21,468 nt of DNA from JACCZZ01 sp044227805 (GCA_044227805.1 JBGAWA010000075.1:1-21468), one strand, 5' to 3'; positions 1-7,837 are shown, counted from the first letter of the stretch. Made by a program: numbers and translations. The notes: generated from the letters alone by a model not told the origin.

Positions 1-156
1 CTAGAAGCAAGATATATTTCAGAGTGGCAAAACAATCCTGTCGAGAAGCTATCGGAAAACGATTTGCAAATTGTAATCTCAAATGAAATAAAAAAAATAA
101 AAGAGGTTGCAGGTCTGTTCAAGGGTATAAGTGTCGAATTAAAAGCAACTTCGTAA
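1..156 (+). CDS. 3' end of an unidentified gene (51 codons visible)
   Basis: Frame 1 is open from the first base and ends at a TAA at 154-156. The visible tail starts LEARYISEWQNNPVEKL and is rich in charged helix-forming residues, ending in KATS. The length and composition look like a genuine C-terminal helical domain rather than chance. The aromatic-rich start faintly recalls the last helices of HEPN-type proteins, but this is far too weak to name a function. The region is AT-richer than the mla operon that follows, which may mean accessory DNA to the left. The start lies outside the window. Confidence 0.55.
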   Translation, partial: LEARYISEWQNNPVEKLSENDLQIVISNEIKKIKEVAGLFKGISVELKATS

Positions 157-263
157 GAACCATTGTAAATATTATTATGGGAACAGCCGGGTATTTGCAT
201 AACCTCAAGATTCCTCTGAAAATATAATCATAGAAAACCAGTGATAGTATGCAATAGACTTTC

Positions 264-285
264 AGCTCACGCTCTGGTGAGTTTT
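264..285 (+). terminator. Possible rho-independent terminator
   Basis: CTCAC and GTGAG form a stem around a six-base loop, extended by an outer G-T wobble and A-T pair, and followed by TTTTA. The stem is short, so it would be a weak terminator. It is correctly oriented for the gene ending at 156 and also sits just past the end of the minus-strand relic. Confidence 0.3.
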
Positions 286-298
286 ATCTGTCGGCAAA

Positions 299-571
299 TT
301 AGCTGACCATTTGACTTAGTGTTTTCTTTGCTTTATCAGCCGCCTTTGCAGAATCAAAAGTTGAATATTCCTCTGCGCGTGCCGCGACAAGTCGGGGCGC
401 TCATGAATGTGTACTGCAAATTTCCCCGAACCAGGTTCGGGATTGCAGATAGGGCCAGCTCTTATTACCTGATTTATTTTTTCAGCCAACAATAAATATC
501 TTAAAGCCCGCAAAGAGCCGGTTCCCGTTGCTTTTTTCAAAGAGTGGCAGGCGGCAAACAGGTACGATCAA
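299..571 (-). pseudogene. Frameshifted gene relic, family unknown
   Basis: Two adjoining minus-strand frames look like one broken protein. From about 571 down to about 388 one frame reads a plausible peptide including LRALRYLLLAEKINQ and GSGKFAVHIHERPDL. At that point a one-base shift gives a second frame reading VAARAEEYSTFDSAKAADKA and ending KKTLSQMVS at a TAA at 299-301. Both halves have protein-like composition, and the join falls in the middle of a charged helix-like stretch. An in-frame TGA lies just upstream of 571 and no start codon is evident, so only a C-terminal piece survives. I do not recognise the family. The alternative is chance open frames; the intact 74-codon frame at 316-540 covers only part of it. 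Confidence 0.3.
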
Positions 572-620
572 AAATTGAAGTACTATTGTAGTTTAGTATT
601 AACCTAAGGGTGACTGTTGC

Positions 621-1412
621 ATGAGTTCGACGCGCAAAGATTATGTGATTGCAAAATGGGTTGATCCGGTTTTTCTCGACCTGTACAACTCGTATAAGTT
701 TGTAACCCGCTTCTTTAAGGAGGTGTTGCAGCCACCCTTTGAGTTCCGTGAAATTGTAAGGCAGTGTTTTGAAATAGGGTACAAGTCGCTGCCATTAACC
801 ACACTCACCGGTTTTGTTACCGGCATCGTGTTCACCAACCAGTCGCGGCCTTCCTTAGCTGAGTTTGGGGCGGCTTCCTGGCTGCCATCCTTAATTGCCA
901 TTGCCATCATCAGGGCATTGGCGCCATTGGTGACTGCTTTGATTGCGGCGGGAAAGGTGGGTTCCAATATCGGCGCCGAACTCGGCTCCATGAAGGTTAG
1001 CGAACAGATTGATGCGATGGAAGTGTCTGCGGTGAATCCGTTCAAATTCCTGGTTGTCAGCAGGGTGGTGGCTACCACGCTCACCGTCCCCATACTGATG
1101 ATCTACAGTGCCTTCGTGGGACTGATGGGTTCGTACCTCAACGTCCACTTGAATGAGCTCACCAGTTTTACGTCATTCTTCCAGTCCGCTTTCCAGCAAA
1201 TCACTTTCCTCGATATTTTCTCGTCGTTGTTTAAAGCCATTGTCTATGGTTTCACCATTGGTATTGTAGCCTGTTACAAAGGCTTCAATGCCACACAAGG
1301 AACACAGGGTGTCGGCAGGGCTGCCAATACTTCTGTGGTTATATCAATGTTCCTTATTTTTATTGAAGAAATACTGATCGTGCAGGTCATTACCTGGATG
1401 AGAATGAAGTAA
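621..1412 (+). CDS. mlaE: MlaE-family lipid ABC transporter permease
   Basis: This is the integral inner-membrane permease of an MCE-type (Mla) transporter, which moves phospholipid between inner and outer membranes together with the MlaF ATPase and the MlaD substrate-binding ring. The 263 residues match the usual family length of about 260. The N-terminal part is amphipathic, followed by several hydrophobic segments. The family hallmark loop lies at residues 120-133 (ELGSMKVSEQIDAM), matching the conserved ELGxMKVxEQIDA coupling region. The ATG at 621 is preceded by TAAGGG, a modest ribosome site. It is first in a tight three-gene operon: mlaF starts 15 bases after its stop and mlaD follows. 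No mlaB or mlaC homologue is adjacent, as is common in Bacteroidota. Confidence 0.93.
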   Translation: MSSTRKDYVIAKWVDPVFLDLYNSYKFVTRFFKEVLQPPFEFREIVRQCFEIGYKSLPLTTLTGFVTGIVFTNQSRPSLAEFGAASWLPSLIAIAIIRALAPLVTALIAAGKVGSNIGAELGSMKVSEQIDAMEVSAVNPFKFLVVSRVVATTLTVPILMIYSAFVGLMGSYLNVHLNELTSFTSFFQSAFQQITFLDIFSSLFKAIVYGFTIGIVACYKGFNATQGTQGVGRAANTSVVISMFLIFIEEILIVQVITWMRMK

Positions 1413-1427
1413 GCGATAAATGACGCT

Positions 1428-2201
1428 ATGCGGAAAAAGAAAGAGATCATAGATAAGCAGCAGGTGGTGATCTCATTGAAGGGAATTTACAAATCCTTTG
1501 GTGAGCTGAAGGTATTGAGCGATGTGAACCTCGAAGTGTACAAGGGCGAAAATGTCGTGGTGCTCGGCCGTTCAGGAACCGGTAAATCGGTGCTGATCAA
1601 AATTATCTCCGGCCTGCTGAAGCCTGATGCCGGAACCGTGAATGTATTGGGCCAACAGGTGAATGAGCTGAATGAAAAGGAGCTGCAGGCATTACGATTG
1701 AAGATCGGTTTTTCTTTCCAGGGCAGCGCATTGTACGACAGTATGACGGTGCGCGAAAACCTGGAGTTTCCCCTGGTGAGGAATTTAAGAAACCTGCGCC
1801 CTTCCGAGATCAATGAGGCCGTGAATGAGGTGCTGGAGGCGGTGGGTCTGCAGGAGAAGATAGATCAGATGCCGGCAGACCTTTCCGGCGGGCAAAGAAA
1901 ACGGATCGGTATAGCACGTACACTGATCCTGAAGCCGGAGATCATGCTGTATGATGAGCCGACAGCCGGGCTCGATCCGATCACCTGCATGGAAATCAAT
2001 GAGCTGATCAATGAAGTGCAGCATCGGTATCATACAAGTGCCATCATCATCACACACGACCTCACCTGTGCCAAAGCTACCGGCGACCGTATTGCCATGC
2101 TGATGGACGGACAGTTTCTCAGGGTGGGAAGTTTTGAAGATGTTTTTGAATCGGGCGATGAAAGGGTAAAAAGTTTTTTTGATTACAACTTTATTCAATA
2201 A
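1428..2201 (+). CDS. mlaF: MlaF-family ABC transporter ATPase
   Basis: Cytoplasmic ATP-hydrolysing subunit that drives the MlaE permease. All ABC motifs are present in the 257 residues: Walker A GRSGTGKS at 47-54, Q-loop Gln98, signature LSGGQ at 152-156 followed by RKR as in MlaF, Walker B ending in Asp176-Glu177, D-loop GLD at 181-183 and switch His210. The first 12 residues are a lysine-rich extension. The gene starts 15 bases after mlaE and ends two bases before mlaD, so the three are surely cotranscribed. Nothing suggests loss of activity. The substrate is inferred from the MlaE/MlaD neighbours rather than from this ATPase. Confidence 0.93.
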   Translation: MRKKKEIIDKQQVVISLKGIYKSFGELKVLSDVNLEVYKGENVVVLGRSGTGKSVLIKIISGLLKPDAGTVNVLGQQVNELNEKELQALRLKIGFSFQGSALYDSMTVRENLEFPLVRNLRNLRPSEINEAVNEVLEAVGLQEKIDQMPADLSGGQRKRIGIARTLILKPEIMLYDEPTAGLDPITCMEINELINEVQHRYHTSAIIITHDLTCAKATGDRIAMLMDGQFLRVGSFEDVFESGDERVKSFFDYNFIQ

Positions 2202-2203
2202 CA

Positions 2204-3175
2204 ATGGCTATCACAAGCAACAGGCGTTCAATTGTAGTCGGCATCTTTATACTGATAGGGCTGGCTTTCTTCATTACCGGCATCCTGGCAATCGGCAGCC
2301 TGAACAAGAGCTTTATCAGGAAGGTGGAAATCACCACCGTGTTCGATGATGTCGGCGGATTGCAACAGGGAAATAACATCTGGTTTTCCGGCGTGAAGAT
2401 CGGAACGGTGAAAGACATGAGCTTCTTCGGCGAGTCGCAGGTTCTGGTGGTGATGAACATTGATCAGAAAGCGCAGCCTTTCATCCATAACAATGCGAAG
2501 GCGAAGATCAGTTCTGACGGGTTGATCGGGAATAAGATCATTGTCATCTATGGAGGAAGTGCTGACAAGCCTGTTGTAAAGGAAGGAGACCGGCTGGGAG
2601 TTGACAAGGCCTATACCACGGAAGATATGTTCAATACATTACAGGAAAACAACGTGAACATACTGGCCATCACCACCGATTTTAAAGAGATTGGCAAGAA
2701 GATCATGAACGGAGAAGGAACGATCGGAAAATTACTCGTTGACAAAACATTGTACAATAATTTAGTGGCCACCACCAGCGCATTGAATGAAGCGGCGGAA
2801 AATGCGAAAAAGGTGTCAACCGATATTAAAGCCTACACGGCCAAGCTGAATGAAGGCGATGGATTGGCCAATGATCTTGTTACCGACACGATGATATTTA
2901 GCAAGATTCGCGAATCAGTTACGCAACTCAACGAGATGGTGAAAGATGCCAGTGCCGTGGTAAGCAGCCTCGAAGCATCAGTAACGGATTCTTCCTCGCC
3001 GTTAGGCGTGATAATGTCTGATGATTCCACGGCACAAAGCATGAAGGCAACCATCAAAAACCTGGAAGCAGGTTCCGTTAAACTGAATGAGGACCTGGAA
3101 GCCATGAAGCATAGTTTCTTGCTGCGCGGATATTTTAAAGATCAGGAAAAGCAAGAGAAAAAAAACAAGCAGTAA
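2204..3175 (+). CDS. mlaD: MlaD-family MCE-domain protein
   Basis: Membrane-anchored periplasmic lipid-binding subunit of the Mla transporter. Residues 10-30 form one transmembrane helix. A single MCE domain follows at about 36-118, including the typical DDVGGLQQGNNIWFSG and VKIGTV stretch. The remainder, about 120-310, is helix-rich with coiled-coil character and several NEAAENAKK/LNE-type segments. At 323 residues it is much longer than E. coli MlaD (about 180), and the long C-terminal helices are typical of Bacteroidota and other tunnel-forming MCE proteins. The lysine-rich end (QEKQEKKNKQ) is unstructured. The gene starts two bases after the mlaF stop. Confidence 0.9.
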   Translation: MAITSNRRSIVVGIFILIGLAFFITGILAIGSLNKSFIRKVEITTVFDDVGGLQQGNNIWFSGVKIGTVKDMSFFGESQVLVVMNIDQKAQPFIHNNAKAKISSDGLIGNKIIVIYGGSADKPVVKEGDRLGVDKAYTTEDMFNTLQENNVNILAITTDFKEIGKKIMNGEGTIGKLLVDKTLYNNLVATTSALNEAAENAKKVSTDIKAYTAKLNEGDGLANDLVTDTMIFSKIRESVTQLNEMVKDASAVVSSLEASVTDSSSPLGVIMSDDSTAQSMKATIKNLEAGSVKLNEDLEAMKHSFLLRGYFKDQEKQEKKNKQ

Positions 3176-3234
3176 GTTATTGTTTTGAAATGAACCAGCG
3201 GATAGTTTTGGTGCGGGGAACCTAACCAAAGCAT

Positions 3235-3284
3235 CTTTCGATGTGGCTCAGGATGATACCTTTCGACTTCGCGCAAGATGACTT
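3235..3284. repeat. Decayed 25-bp tandem pair
   Basis: Two consecutive 25-base units both begin CTTTCGA and share the pattern TTCG..GCTCA.GATGA; about 18 of 25 positions match by eye. From memory, intergenic TTCGCTCAGGATGA-like stretches are frequent in Bacteroidota genomes. This pair lies between mlaD and moeA and may be a worn remnant of such a repeat. Confidence 0.35.
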
Positions 3285-3383
3285 GTTCTGGATTTTTTAA
3301 ATCGTTTCAAGACAACTGCTGACCGTAACTGCAATTTTTAACCGCTACCTGTTACCGTCAATTTGTTTCATCGAAAGTATTGC

Positions 3384-3413
3384 CTGCATGCAGCAGATTG
3401 TTGCCCTGCAACA
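3384..3413. promoter_or_regulatory. Two dyads just upstream of moeA
   Basis: CTGCATGCAG at 3384-3393 is a perfect ten-base palindrome. At 3399-3413 a six-base stem (TGTTGC/GCAACA) closes on a three-base loop. Both lie within 45 bases of the ATG at 3429. They could be an operator or a leader hairpin for the Moco cluster, but short dyads of this size also occur by chance. Confidence 0.2.
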
Positions 3414-3469
3414 CCTAAACAATAAAATATGATCACCGTTGCCGAAGCCGATGAAATAGATCAGGGAGG

Positions 3470-4567
3470 GTGCTGGCTGAGGATATCCTGGCCGACCGTG
3501 ATTTCCCTCCGTACGATCGTGTTACGATGGATGGCATTGCTATTCGTTATGCCGCTTGGCAAGCCGGTATCCGCAGTTTCAATATTACAGGTACACAGGC
3601 GGCCGGCGATGTTCCGTTGCAGGTTCATTCAGATAAGGAATGCGTTGAAATAATGACGGGCGCGGCGCTCGGTTCCTCCGTTGACACCGTCATCCGGTAT
3701 GAAGATTTGGAAATCAAGGATGGCATTGCTTCTATTCTTACTGGTCAAATCACGCCTTCTCAAAATATTCATTTCAAAGGCAGAGATAAGAAGCAAGGCG
3801 ACGTAGTGTGCAGGCGTGATCAGTTAATCTCACCGGCCATAATCAATATGGCGGCATCGGCCGGTAAAGCTGAATTATTGGTGAAGAAATTTCCCCGCGT
3901 GGTGATCATCTCATCCGGCGATGAATTGGTGGAAGTAACAGAAACGCCGGCACCGTTCCAGGTACGGAGGTCTAACAACTATGCCGTGCAGGCAGTATTA
4001 AAGCAGTTGGGCCTGCCTGCTGACATGTTGCATATCCGAGATGATGCGGAAAGCACCCGATCCGTCATCTGCAAGTGCATAGATCAATATGATGTGATCA
4101 TCATCAGCGGAGCGATCTCCGCAGGCAAATTTGACTTTGTACCCAATGCGCTGGAAGCACTTTCAGTCAATAAACTTTTTCATAAAGTGAAGCAACGGCC
4201 TGGCGCACCGTTCTGGTTTGGAAAACATGATAACGGGTTGCTGGTTTTTGCCCTGCCGGGAAATCCGGTCAGCACGTTCATGTGCCTGCACCGTTATTTT
4301 CTTCCGTGGCTGATGGCTTCATGGAATGTGGAGCAGGAAAAACAATATGCCATCCTCCGCGAAGATTTTGTATTCACGCCGCCGTTGCAGTATTTCCTGC
4401 AGGTTAAGTTAAGTGTGAATGAAGAAGGCCGCTGCCTGGCTGATCCCGTGATGGGTAACGGGTCGGGTGACTTTGCCAACCTGGTGGGCATGAATGCATT
4501 TATGGAACTTCCGCTCGAACGGAATAACTTTACGAAGGGCGAAGTGTTCAGGGTTTGGAAATTTTGA
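3470..4567 (+). CDS. moeA: Molybdopterin molybdotransferase MoeA, 5' end disrupted
   Basis: MoeA inserts molybdate into adenylated molybdopterin, the last step of Moco synthesis. From residue 2 on (LAEDILADRDFPPYDR, then VTMDGIAIR) the protein matches the family, with MTGA, SSGDELV, FALPGNPVSTFM and a short C-terminal domain. The usual SGGVSxGxxD loop is here SGAISAGKFD, retaining the Asp. The start is abnormal. An ATG at 3429 opens MITVAEADEI, the normal MoeA beginning, but in another frame, and the roughly 20 residues that normally separate this from GRVLAED are absent. The in-frame GTG at 3470 is the only start left, and the AGGGAGG before it abuts the codon too closely for a normal ribosome site. 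The gene is therefore either a recent pseudogene or carries an assembly error. moaC follows 44 bases later. Confidence 0.8.
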   Translation: MLAEDILADRDFPPYDRVTMDGIAIRYAAWQAGIRSFNITGTQAAGDVPLQVHSDKECVEIMTGAALGSSVDTVIRYEDLEIKDGIASILTGQITPSQNIHFKGRDKKQGDVVCRRDQLISPAIINMAASAGKAELLVKKFPRVVIISSGDELVEVTETPAPFQVRRSNNYAVQAVLKQLGLPADMLHIRDDAESTRSVICKCIDQYDVIIISGAISAGKFDFVPNALEALSVNKLFHKVKQRPGAPFWFGKHDNGLLVFALPGNPVSTFMCLHRYFLPWLMASWNVEQEKQYAILREDFVFTPPLQYFLQVKLSVNEEGRCLADPVMGNGSGDFANLVGMNAFMELPLERNNFTKGEVFRVWKF

Positions 4568-4611
4568 AAAGTAATCCAGACAATGGAAGTGTTAACTGAT
4601 ATTCTTCTACA

Positions 4612-5109
4612 ATGCAGAAAGGTAAGATGACCGGTGAGTTTACCCATTTGGATGAACAGGGAAAGGTGAAGATGGTGGATGTGAGCGAAAAGCGTATCAC
4701 ACAACGTGTGGCTGTTGCGCAAACCATCGTCGTGCTGCCCGAAGCAGTAACGGCTAAATTCGCCGATGGAGAAATTCAGACTAAAAAGGGATCTGTCATA
4801 CAAACCGCAATTCTTGCCGGTATAATGGCCGCCAAAAAAACCGGTGAGCTGATTCCATTGTGCCATACGCTGGGACTGGAGCATTGCAATATTACTATGC
4901 TGCTGAATAATGGCAATGAACTGGTAATTGAATGTACGGCCACTGTTACTGCTAAAACTGGTGTGGAGATGGAAGCGTTGGTTGGCGCATCAGTCGCCGC
5001 GTTAACCGTGTATGATATGTGCAAAGCATTAAGTCATGATATCGTGATTAAAGAAACAAAGCTGCTTAGAAAAACAGGTGGTAAGCATGATATCGGAGCA
5101 TCACAATAA
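4612..5109 (+). CDS. moaC: Cyclic pyranopterin monophosphate synthase MoaC
   Basis: MoaC converts the MoaA product into cyclic pyranopterin monophosphate, the first stable intermediate of Moco synthesis, in the cytoplasm. The 165 residues are close to the family length of about 160. Conserved stretches are HLDEQGKVKMVDVS near the N-terminus, PLCHTL at 82-87, KTGVEMEAL at 115-123 and YDMCKA at 134-139, whose Asp135 and Lys138 correspond to the catalytic Asp/Lys pair of E. coli MoaC. The ATG at 4627 is an alternative start and has AGGTAAG just upstream; it would remove five residues that align with nothing. The 3' end overlaps the next gene by 23 bases, indicating translational coupling. moaA, moaD and moaE are not in the window. 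Confidence 0.94.
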   Translation: MQKGKMTGEFTHLDEQGKVKMVDVSEKRITQRVAVAQTIVVLPEAVTAKFADGEIQTKKGSVIQTAILAGIMAAKKTGELIPLCHTLGLEHCNITMLLNNGNELVIECTATVTAKTGVEMEALVGASVAALTVYDMCKALSHDIVIKETKLLRKTGGKHDIGASQ

Positions 5110-6262
5110 ACATACAACGCTCATTAAACCTGACCTCGGCAATTTCGGAAGAAATGAATGGGCGATAGTGGGCGCACCCTGTCCTGCCATCAAACTGCTG
5201 GCGGATGAAATCATCAGCAGTCTGTCGGTAGATTATAAATGTGCGTATGTAGATGCGGCACATAGCAAAGAAAACGAAACAATCGCAAGGCCCGGACGGC
5301 TCGCTTCCGGTGCGATAGCTGAATACACAGACAGGATCAGTCATCATCAGTTCGATTTCCATCAAACATTGCATTCATTTCAGCTCAGGCAGCTGCTGAA
5401 TGAGGCCGATCTCGTTTTGGTGAATGGCAATCATCAGCAGGCAAAGGCTCAGGTAGTGGTGATAGATCCTGAAAAGGAAAATTCGCTGCGGAAAAGAATG
5501 CATCAACTTACCCAGGTCCAGTTGTTTTTACTGGCGGATGGCGTGGAGGGTATTTTTGAATTTGTGAAAGAAGCTTTGCCAGCCTGGAAATCTATTCCTG
5601 TTTACCAGCTGTCTGATAAAACAGGCATTATTTCATTCTTCCGCGATAAAATGCAGACGGCGCAACCTGTATTAAACGGACTGGTGCTGGCTGGTGGAAA
5701 AAGCCTGCGGCTGGGCAGCGACAAAGGAATGATCAACTGGCATGGAACAGAGCAACGTGGTTACATGGCCGGTCTTCTGCAGCCTTTCTGCAAAGAGGTT
5801 TTTATTTCCTGCCGGGAAGAACAACTACAGGCGCTGAATGGAAAATATAAAACAATCACTGATAGCTTTGTTGGATTGGGGCCTTACGGTGCAATACTAT
5901 CCGCTTTCCGTCAACAGCCAAATGCCGCCTGGCTGGTTGTGGCCTGTGATCTGCCATTGCTGGATGCTGCTGCATTGCGCTTCCTTGTGCAACGTCGTAG
6001 GATGGCAGCCACTGCTACCGCTTTCGAAAGTCCGCATGATGGCTTGCCCGAACCGCTGATAGCGATCTGGGAGCCGAAAAGTTATTCCCTGCTCTTGTCA
6101 TTTCTCGCGCAGGGTTATTCATGCCCGAGAAAAGTTTTGATCAACAGCGACGCTTGCATCCTTAAAGCTCCTTCCGATAACGTGCTGATGAATGTGAATA
6201 CGCCGGAAGATCTTCAGCTGGCGAAGGAAAAACTAAAATTTCTTTCCGCATCAGATCACTGA
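5087..6262 (+). CDS. mobA: MobA-like nucleotidyltransferase with N-terminal MobB-like domain
   Basis: The C-terminal half (from about residue 195) is a MobA-type NTP transferase that attaches GMP (or CMP) to Moco. It has the nucleotide loop LAGGKSLRLGSDKG at 201-214, the metal-binding segment ACDLPLL around Asp288, and the closing NVNTPEDL motif. The N-terminal 190 residues (IKPDLGNFGRNEWAIVGAPC, then DLVLVNGNH and VVVIDPEKE) resemble a MobB-like fold, but the expected Walker A GxxxxGKT is replaced by GAPCPAIKLL, so it probably does not hydrolyse GTP. I recall this two-domain form from other Bacteroidota. The ATG at 5087 is preferred over the GTG at 5078; both overlap the end of moaC. The length is 391 residues. 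Confidence 0.85.
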   Translation: MISEHHNKHTTLIKPDLGNFGRNEWAIVGAPCPAIKLLADEIISSLSVDYKCAYVDAAHSKENETIARPGRLASGAIAEYTDRISHHQFDFHQTLHSFQLRQLLNEADLVLVNGNHQQAKAQVVVIDPEKENSLRKRMHQLTQVQLFLLADGVEGIFEFVKEALPAWKSIPVYQLSDKTGIISFFRDKMQTAQPVLNGLVLAGGKSLRLGSDKGMINWHGTEQRGYMAGLLQPFCKEVFISCREEQLQALNGKYKTITDSFVGLGPYGAILSAFRQQPNAAWLVVACDLPLLDAAALRFLVQRRRMAATATAFESPHDGLPEPLIAIWEPKSYSLLLSFLAQGYSCPRKVLINSDACILKAPSDNVLMNVNTPEDLQLAKEKLKFLSASDH

Positions 6263-6357
6263 TCAATGATTGTAATATTTTCGATGGATAAGTTCGGTGT
6301 CAGGTGAACCTACAGTCGCTGCAAAAGCAACGAGTGAATACAATCAAAATGTTAAAA

Positions 6358-7431
6358 ATGTTTTCTACCGTAGAAACACTTCGTTATAGTTGTCAGTTGC
6401 AGTTGCCTGATTTTGGAGAAGAAAAGCAGCAATTGTTAAGACAGTCAAAAGTGCTGCTGATTGGTGCCGGCGGATTGGGTTGTCCTGCCTCGCAATATCT
6501 TGTGGCAACTGGAGTGGGAACGATCACTTTGGCTGATTTCGATACGGTGTCTATCGGCAATCTTCACCGGCAGATACTGTTCACACCAGAAGAAGTCGGA
6601 AGGAATAAAGCGGAAGTGGCCTGCAAAAAATTGCAGCAGCAAAATCCGCATATCGTATTGAAAGCTGTGACGGAAAAAGTGACTGCCTCTAATGTTATGC
6701 AGCTGATCGGTGATCATGATGTAATAATAGACGGCACCGACAATTTTGAAACTCGTTACTTAGTGAACGATGCCTGCTGCCTGCTTGGCAAGCCGTTGGT
6801 ATATGGCGCGATCTATCAATATGAAGGACAAGTGGCCCTCTGGAATGTTGAAAATGCAGATGGCTCGCGTTCACCTAATTATCGCGATATCTTTCCGGAA
6901 GTGAATGCCGCTTTGATACCCAATTGTGCAGAAGGCGGCGTGATTCCGACGCTGGCCGGAATTATAGGCACGCTGCAAGCCAATGAGGCGATCAAGCTCA
7001 TTACACAAACGGGAGAATCGCTTGCCGGAAAAATGTTGCTCTTTAATGCACAGACCTTGCAAAGCCGCATAATAAATACCGGGCCTGTAAGCCATACCGT
7101 AATTCGTCAGCTTCCGCTACAGGTGCCTGTTGCATTGATGAGCGTGGAGGAATTCCATCCCCACCGCGAGGATGGCAGCTTTGAATTGATTGATGTTCGT
7201 TCCGTCAATGAGCGAAATGCCTTTCATCTTGGTGGCAGGCATATACCCATTGTCGATCTGGAAAGTGTTATTGATACAATTGCGCGGGATAAACCGGTAA
7301 TCTTCTATTGTGCATCAGGCAAACGCAGCGCTGAAGCGGTGAAAATCTATACACAACATTTTCCGGGAGCTGTCGCGTTTTCGCTCGATGGGGGTGTGAA
7401 AGCGTGGAAGGAGAAAATGGTGCGTGAATAG
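6358..7431 (+). CDS. moeB: MoeB/ThiF-type adenylyltransferase with C-terminal rhodanese domain
   Basis: E1-like enzyme that adenylates the C-terminus of a sulfur-carrier protein (MoaD for Moco, possibly ThiS for thiamine). With its fused rhodanese domain it can also deliver sulfur. In the 357 residues the ATP loop GAGGLG is at 36-41, followed by NLHRQILF, DGTDNFETRYLVND and PNCAEGGVIP. The C-terminal rhodanese domain covers about 260-357 with the active-site loop CASGKRS starting at Cys318. The two CxxC zinc pairs of E. coli MoeB are absent: the first site reads SPNYRDIFPE and the second shows no cysteines. A GTG at 6304 and an ATG at 6349 also lie in frame; 6358 fits the usual MoeB N-terminus just before RYSCQ. 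It closes the plus-strand Moco cluster and converges on the DUF7009-like gene. Confidence 0.88.
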   Translation: MFSTVETLRYSCQLQLPDFGEEKQQLLRQSKVLLIGAGGLGCPASQYLVATGVGTITLADFDTVSIGNLHRQILFTPEEVGRNKAEVACKKLQQQNPHIVLKAVTEKVTASNVMQLIGDHDVIIDGTDNFETRYLVNDACCLLGKPLVYGAIYQYEGQVALWNVENADGSRSPNYRDIFPEVNAALIPNCAEGGVIPTLAGIIGTLQANEAIKLITQTGESLAGKMLLFNAQTLQSRIINTGPVSHTVIRQLPLQVPVALMSVEEFHPHREDGSFELIDVRSVNERNAFHLGGRHIPIVDLESVIDTIARDKPVIFYCASGKRSAEAVKIYTQHFPGAVAFSLDGGVKAWKEKMVRE

Positions 7432-7453
7432 TTATTGCTTCATTCTGCTTCGC

Positions 7454-7837
7454 TCAACATAGATTGGGTGGAACCGGCACATCATCCGGAGTGAAGTAGT
7501 CCTGCTGGTCTTCTTCATTAATTTCTTTGCAGGGAAAATCTTTTTCAATTAGCAGGTCGAGTTGATTGTTTGCATCTGCAGGGATGGTATGATAAATCCC
7601 AACTTCATTACTATTCATCCAATGGAGAGCAAGGGCTGGCGGAAGGATGACTTTAATTGACTGATCTTCCACCAGGGCGGAAACTGCAGGCTGCTGCGGC
7701 GCTATCGTTAAGCTGTAAGTAAAAGTTCCATGAGGGAATGGAATGGTTTCCGTGATTGACTGATCATTGCGCAGTTTTTCCATGTCCGACTTTTTCAAAC
7801 GGAGACGCAGCGAGTTTTTATCGAATCGTAGTTTCAT
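7454..7837 (-). CDS. Small DUF7009-like protein coupled to fdhD
   Basis: A soluble 127-residue protein of unknown function. It opens MKLRFDKNSLRLRLKKSDME, then has ITETIPFPHGTFTYSLTI and an acidic tail ending in PDDVPVPPNLC. From memory this resembles the small family named DUF7009, common in Bacteroidota; I could not verify the assignment. No signal peptide, membrane segment or metal motif is seen; predicted secondary structure would be mostly beta. The start at 7837 is chosen because its ATG overlaps the fdhD stop as ATGA, whereas the frame could run upstream to 7900. The overlap makes translational coupling very likely, so a role in FdhD-dependent enzyme maturation is a reasonable inference, not a demonstrated one. 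Confidence 0.8.
   Translation of the reverse strand: MKLRFDKNSLRLRLKKSDMEKLRNDQSITETIPFPHGTFTYSLTIAPQQPAVSALVEDQSIKVILPPALALHWMNSNEVGIYHTIPADANNQLDLLIEKDFPCKEINEEDQQDYFTPDDVPVPPNLC

Larger units (their letters stand above)
157..620. other. Gap before the mla operon
   Basis: No intact gene is supported in these 464 bases. They hold the weak terminator-like hairpin, the frameshifted minus-strand relic and, at the right end, the AT-rich leader of mlaE. The last 60 bases presumably hold the mla promoter, but no convincing Bacteroidota -33/-7 pair could be picked out. Confidence 0.5.

Noticed and set aside
157..620. tRNA or small RNA gene in the gap before mla
   Set aside because: No cloverleaf with a TTCRANY T-loop was found; the only structure is a short hairpin.
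641..1148. Minus-strand open frames opposite mlaE
   Set aside because: They are shadows of the conserved MlaE coding sequence and show no recognisable family.
3429..3653. Separate 74-codon gene overlapping the start of moeA
   Set aside because: Its first ten residues are the displaced MoeA N-terminus; beyond about 3458 it is an out-of-frame reading of moeA.
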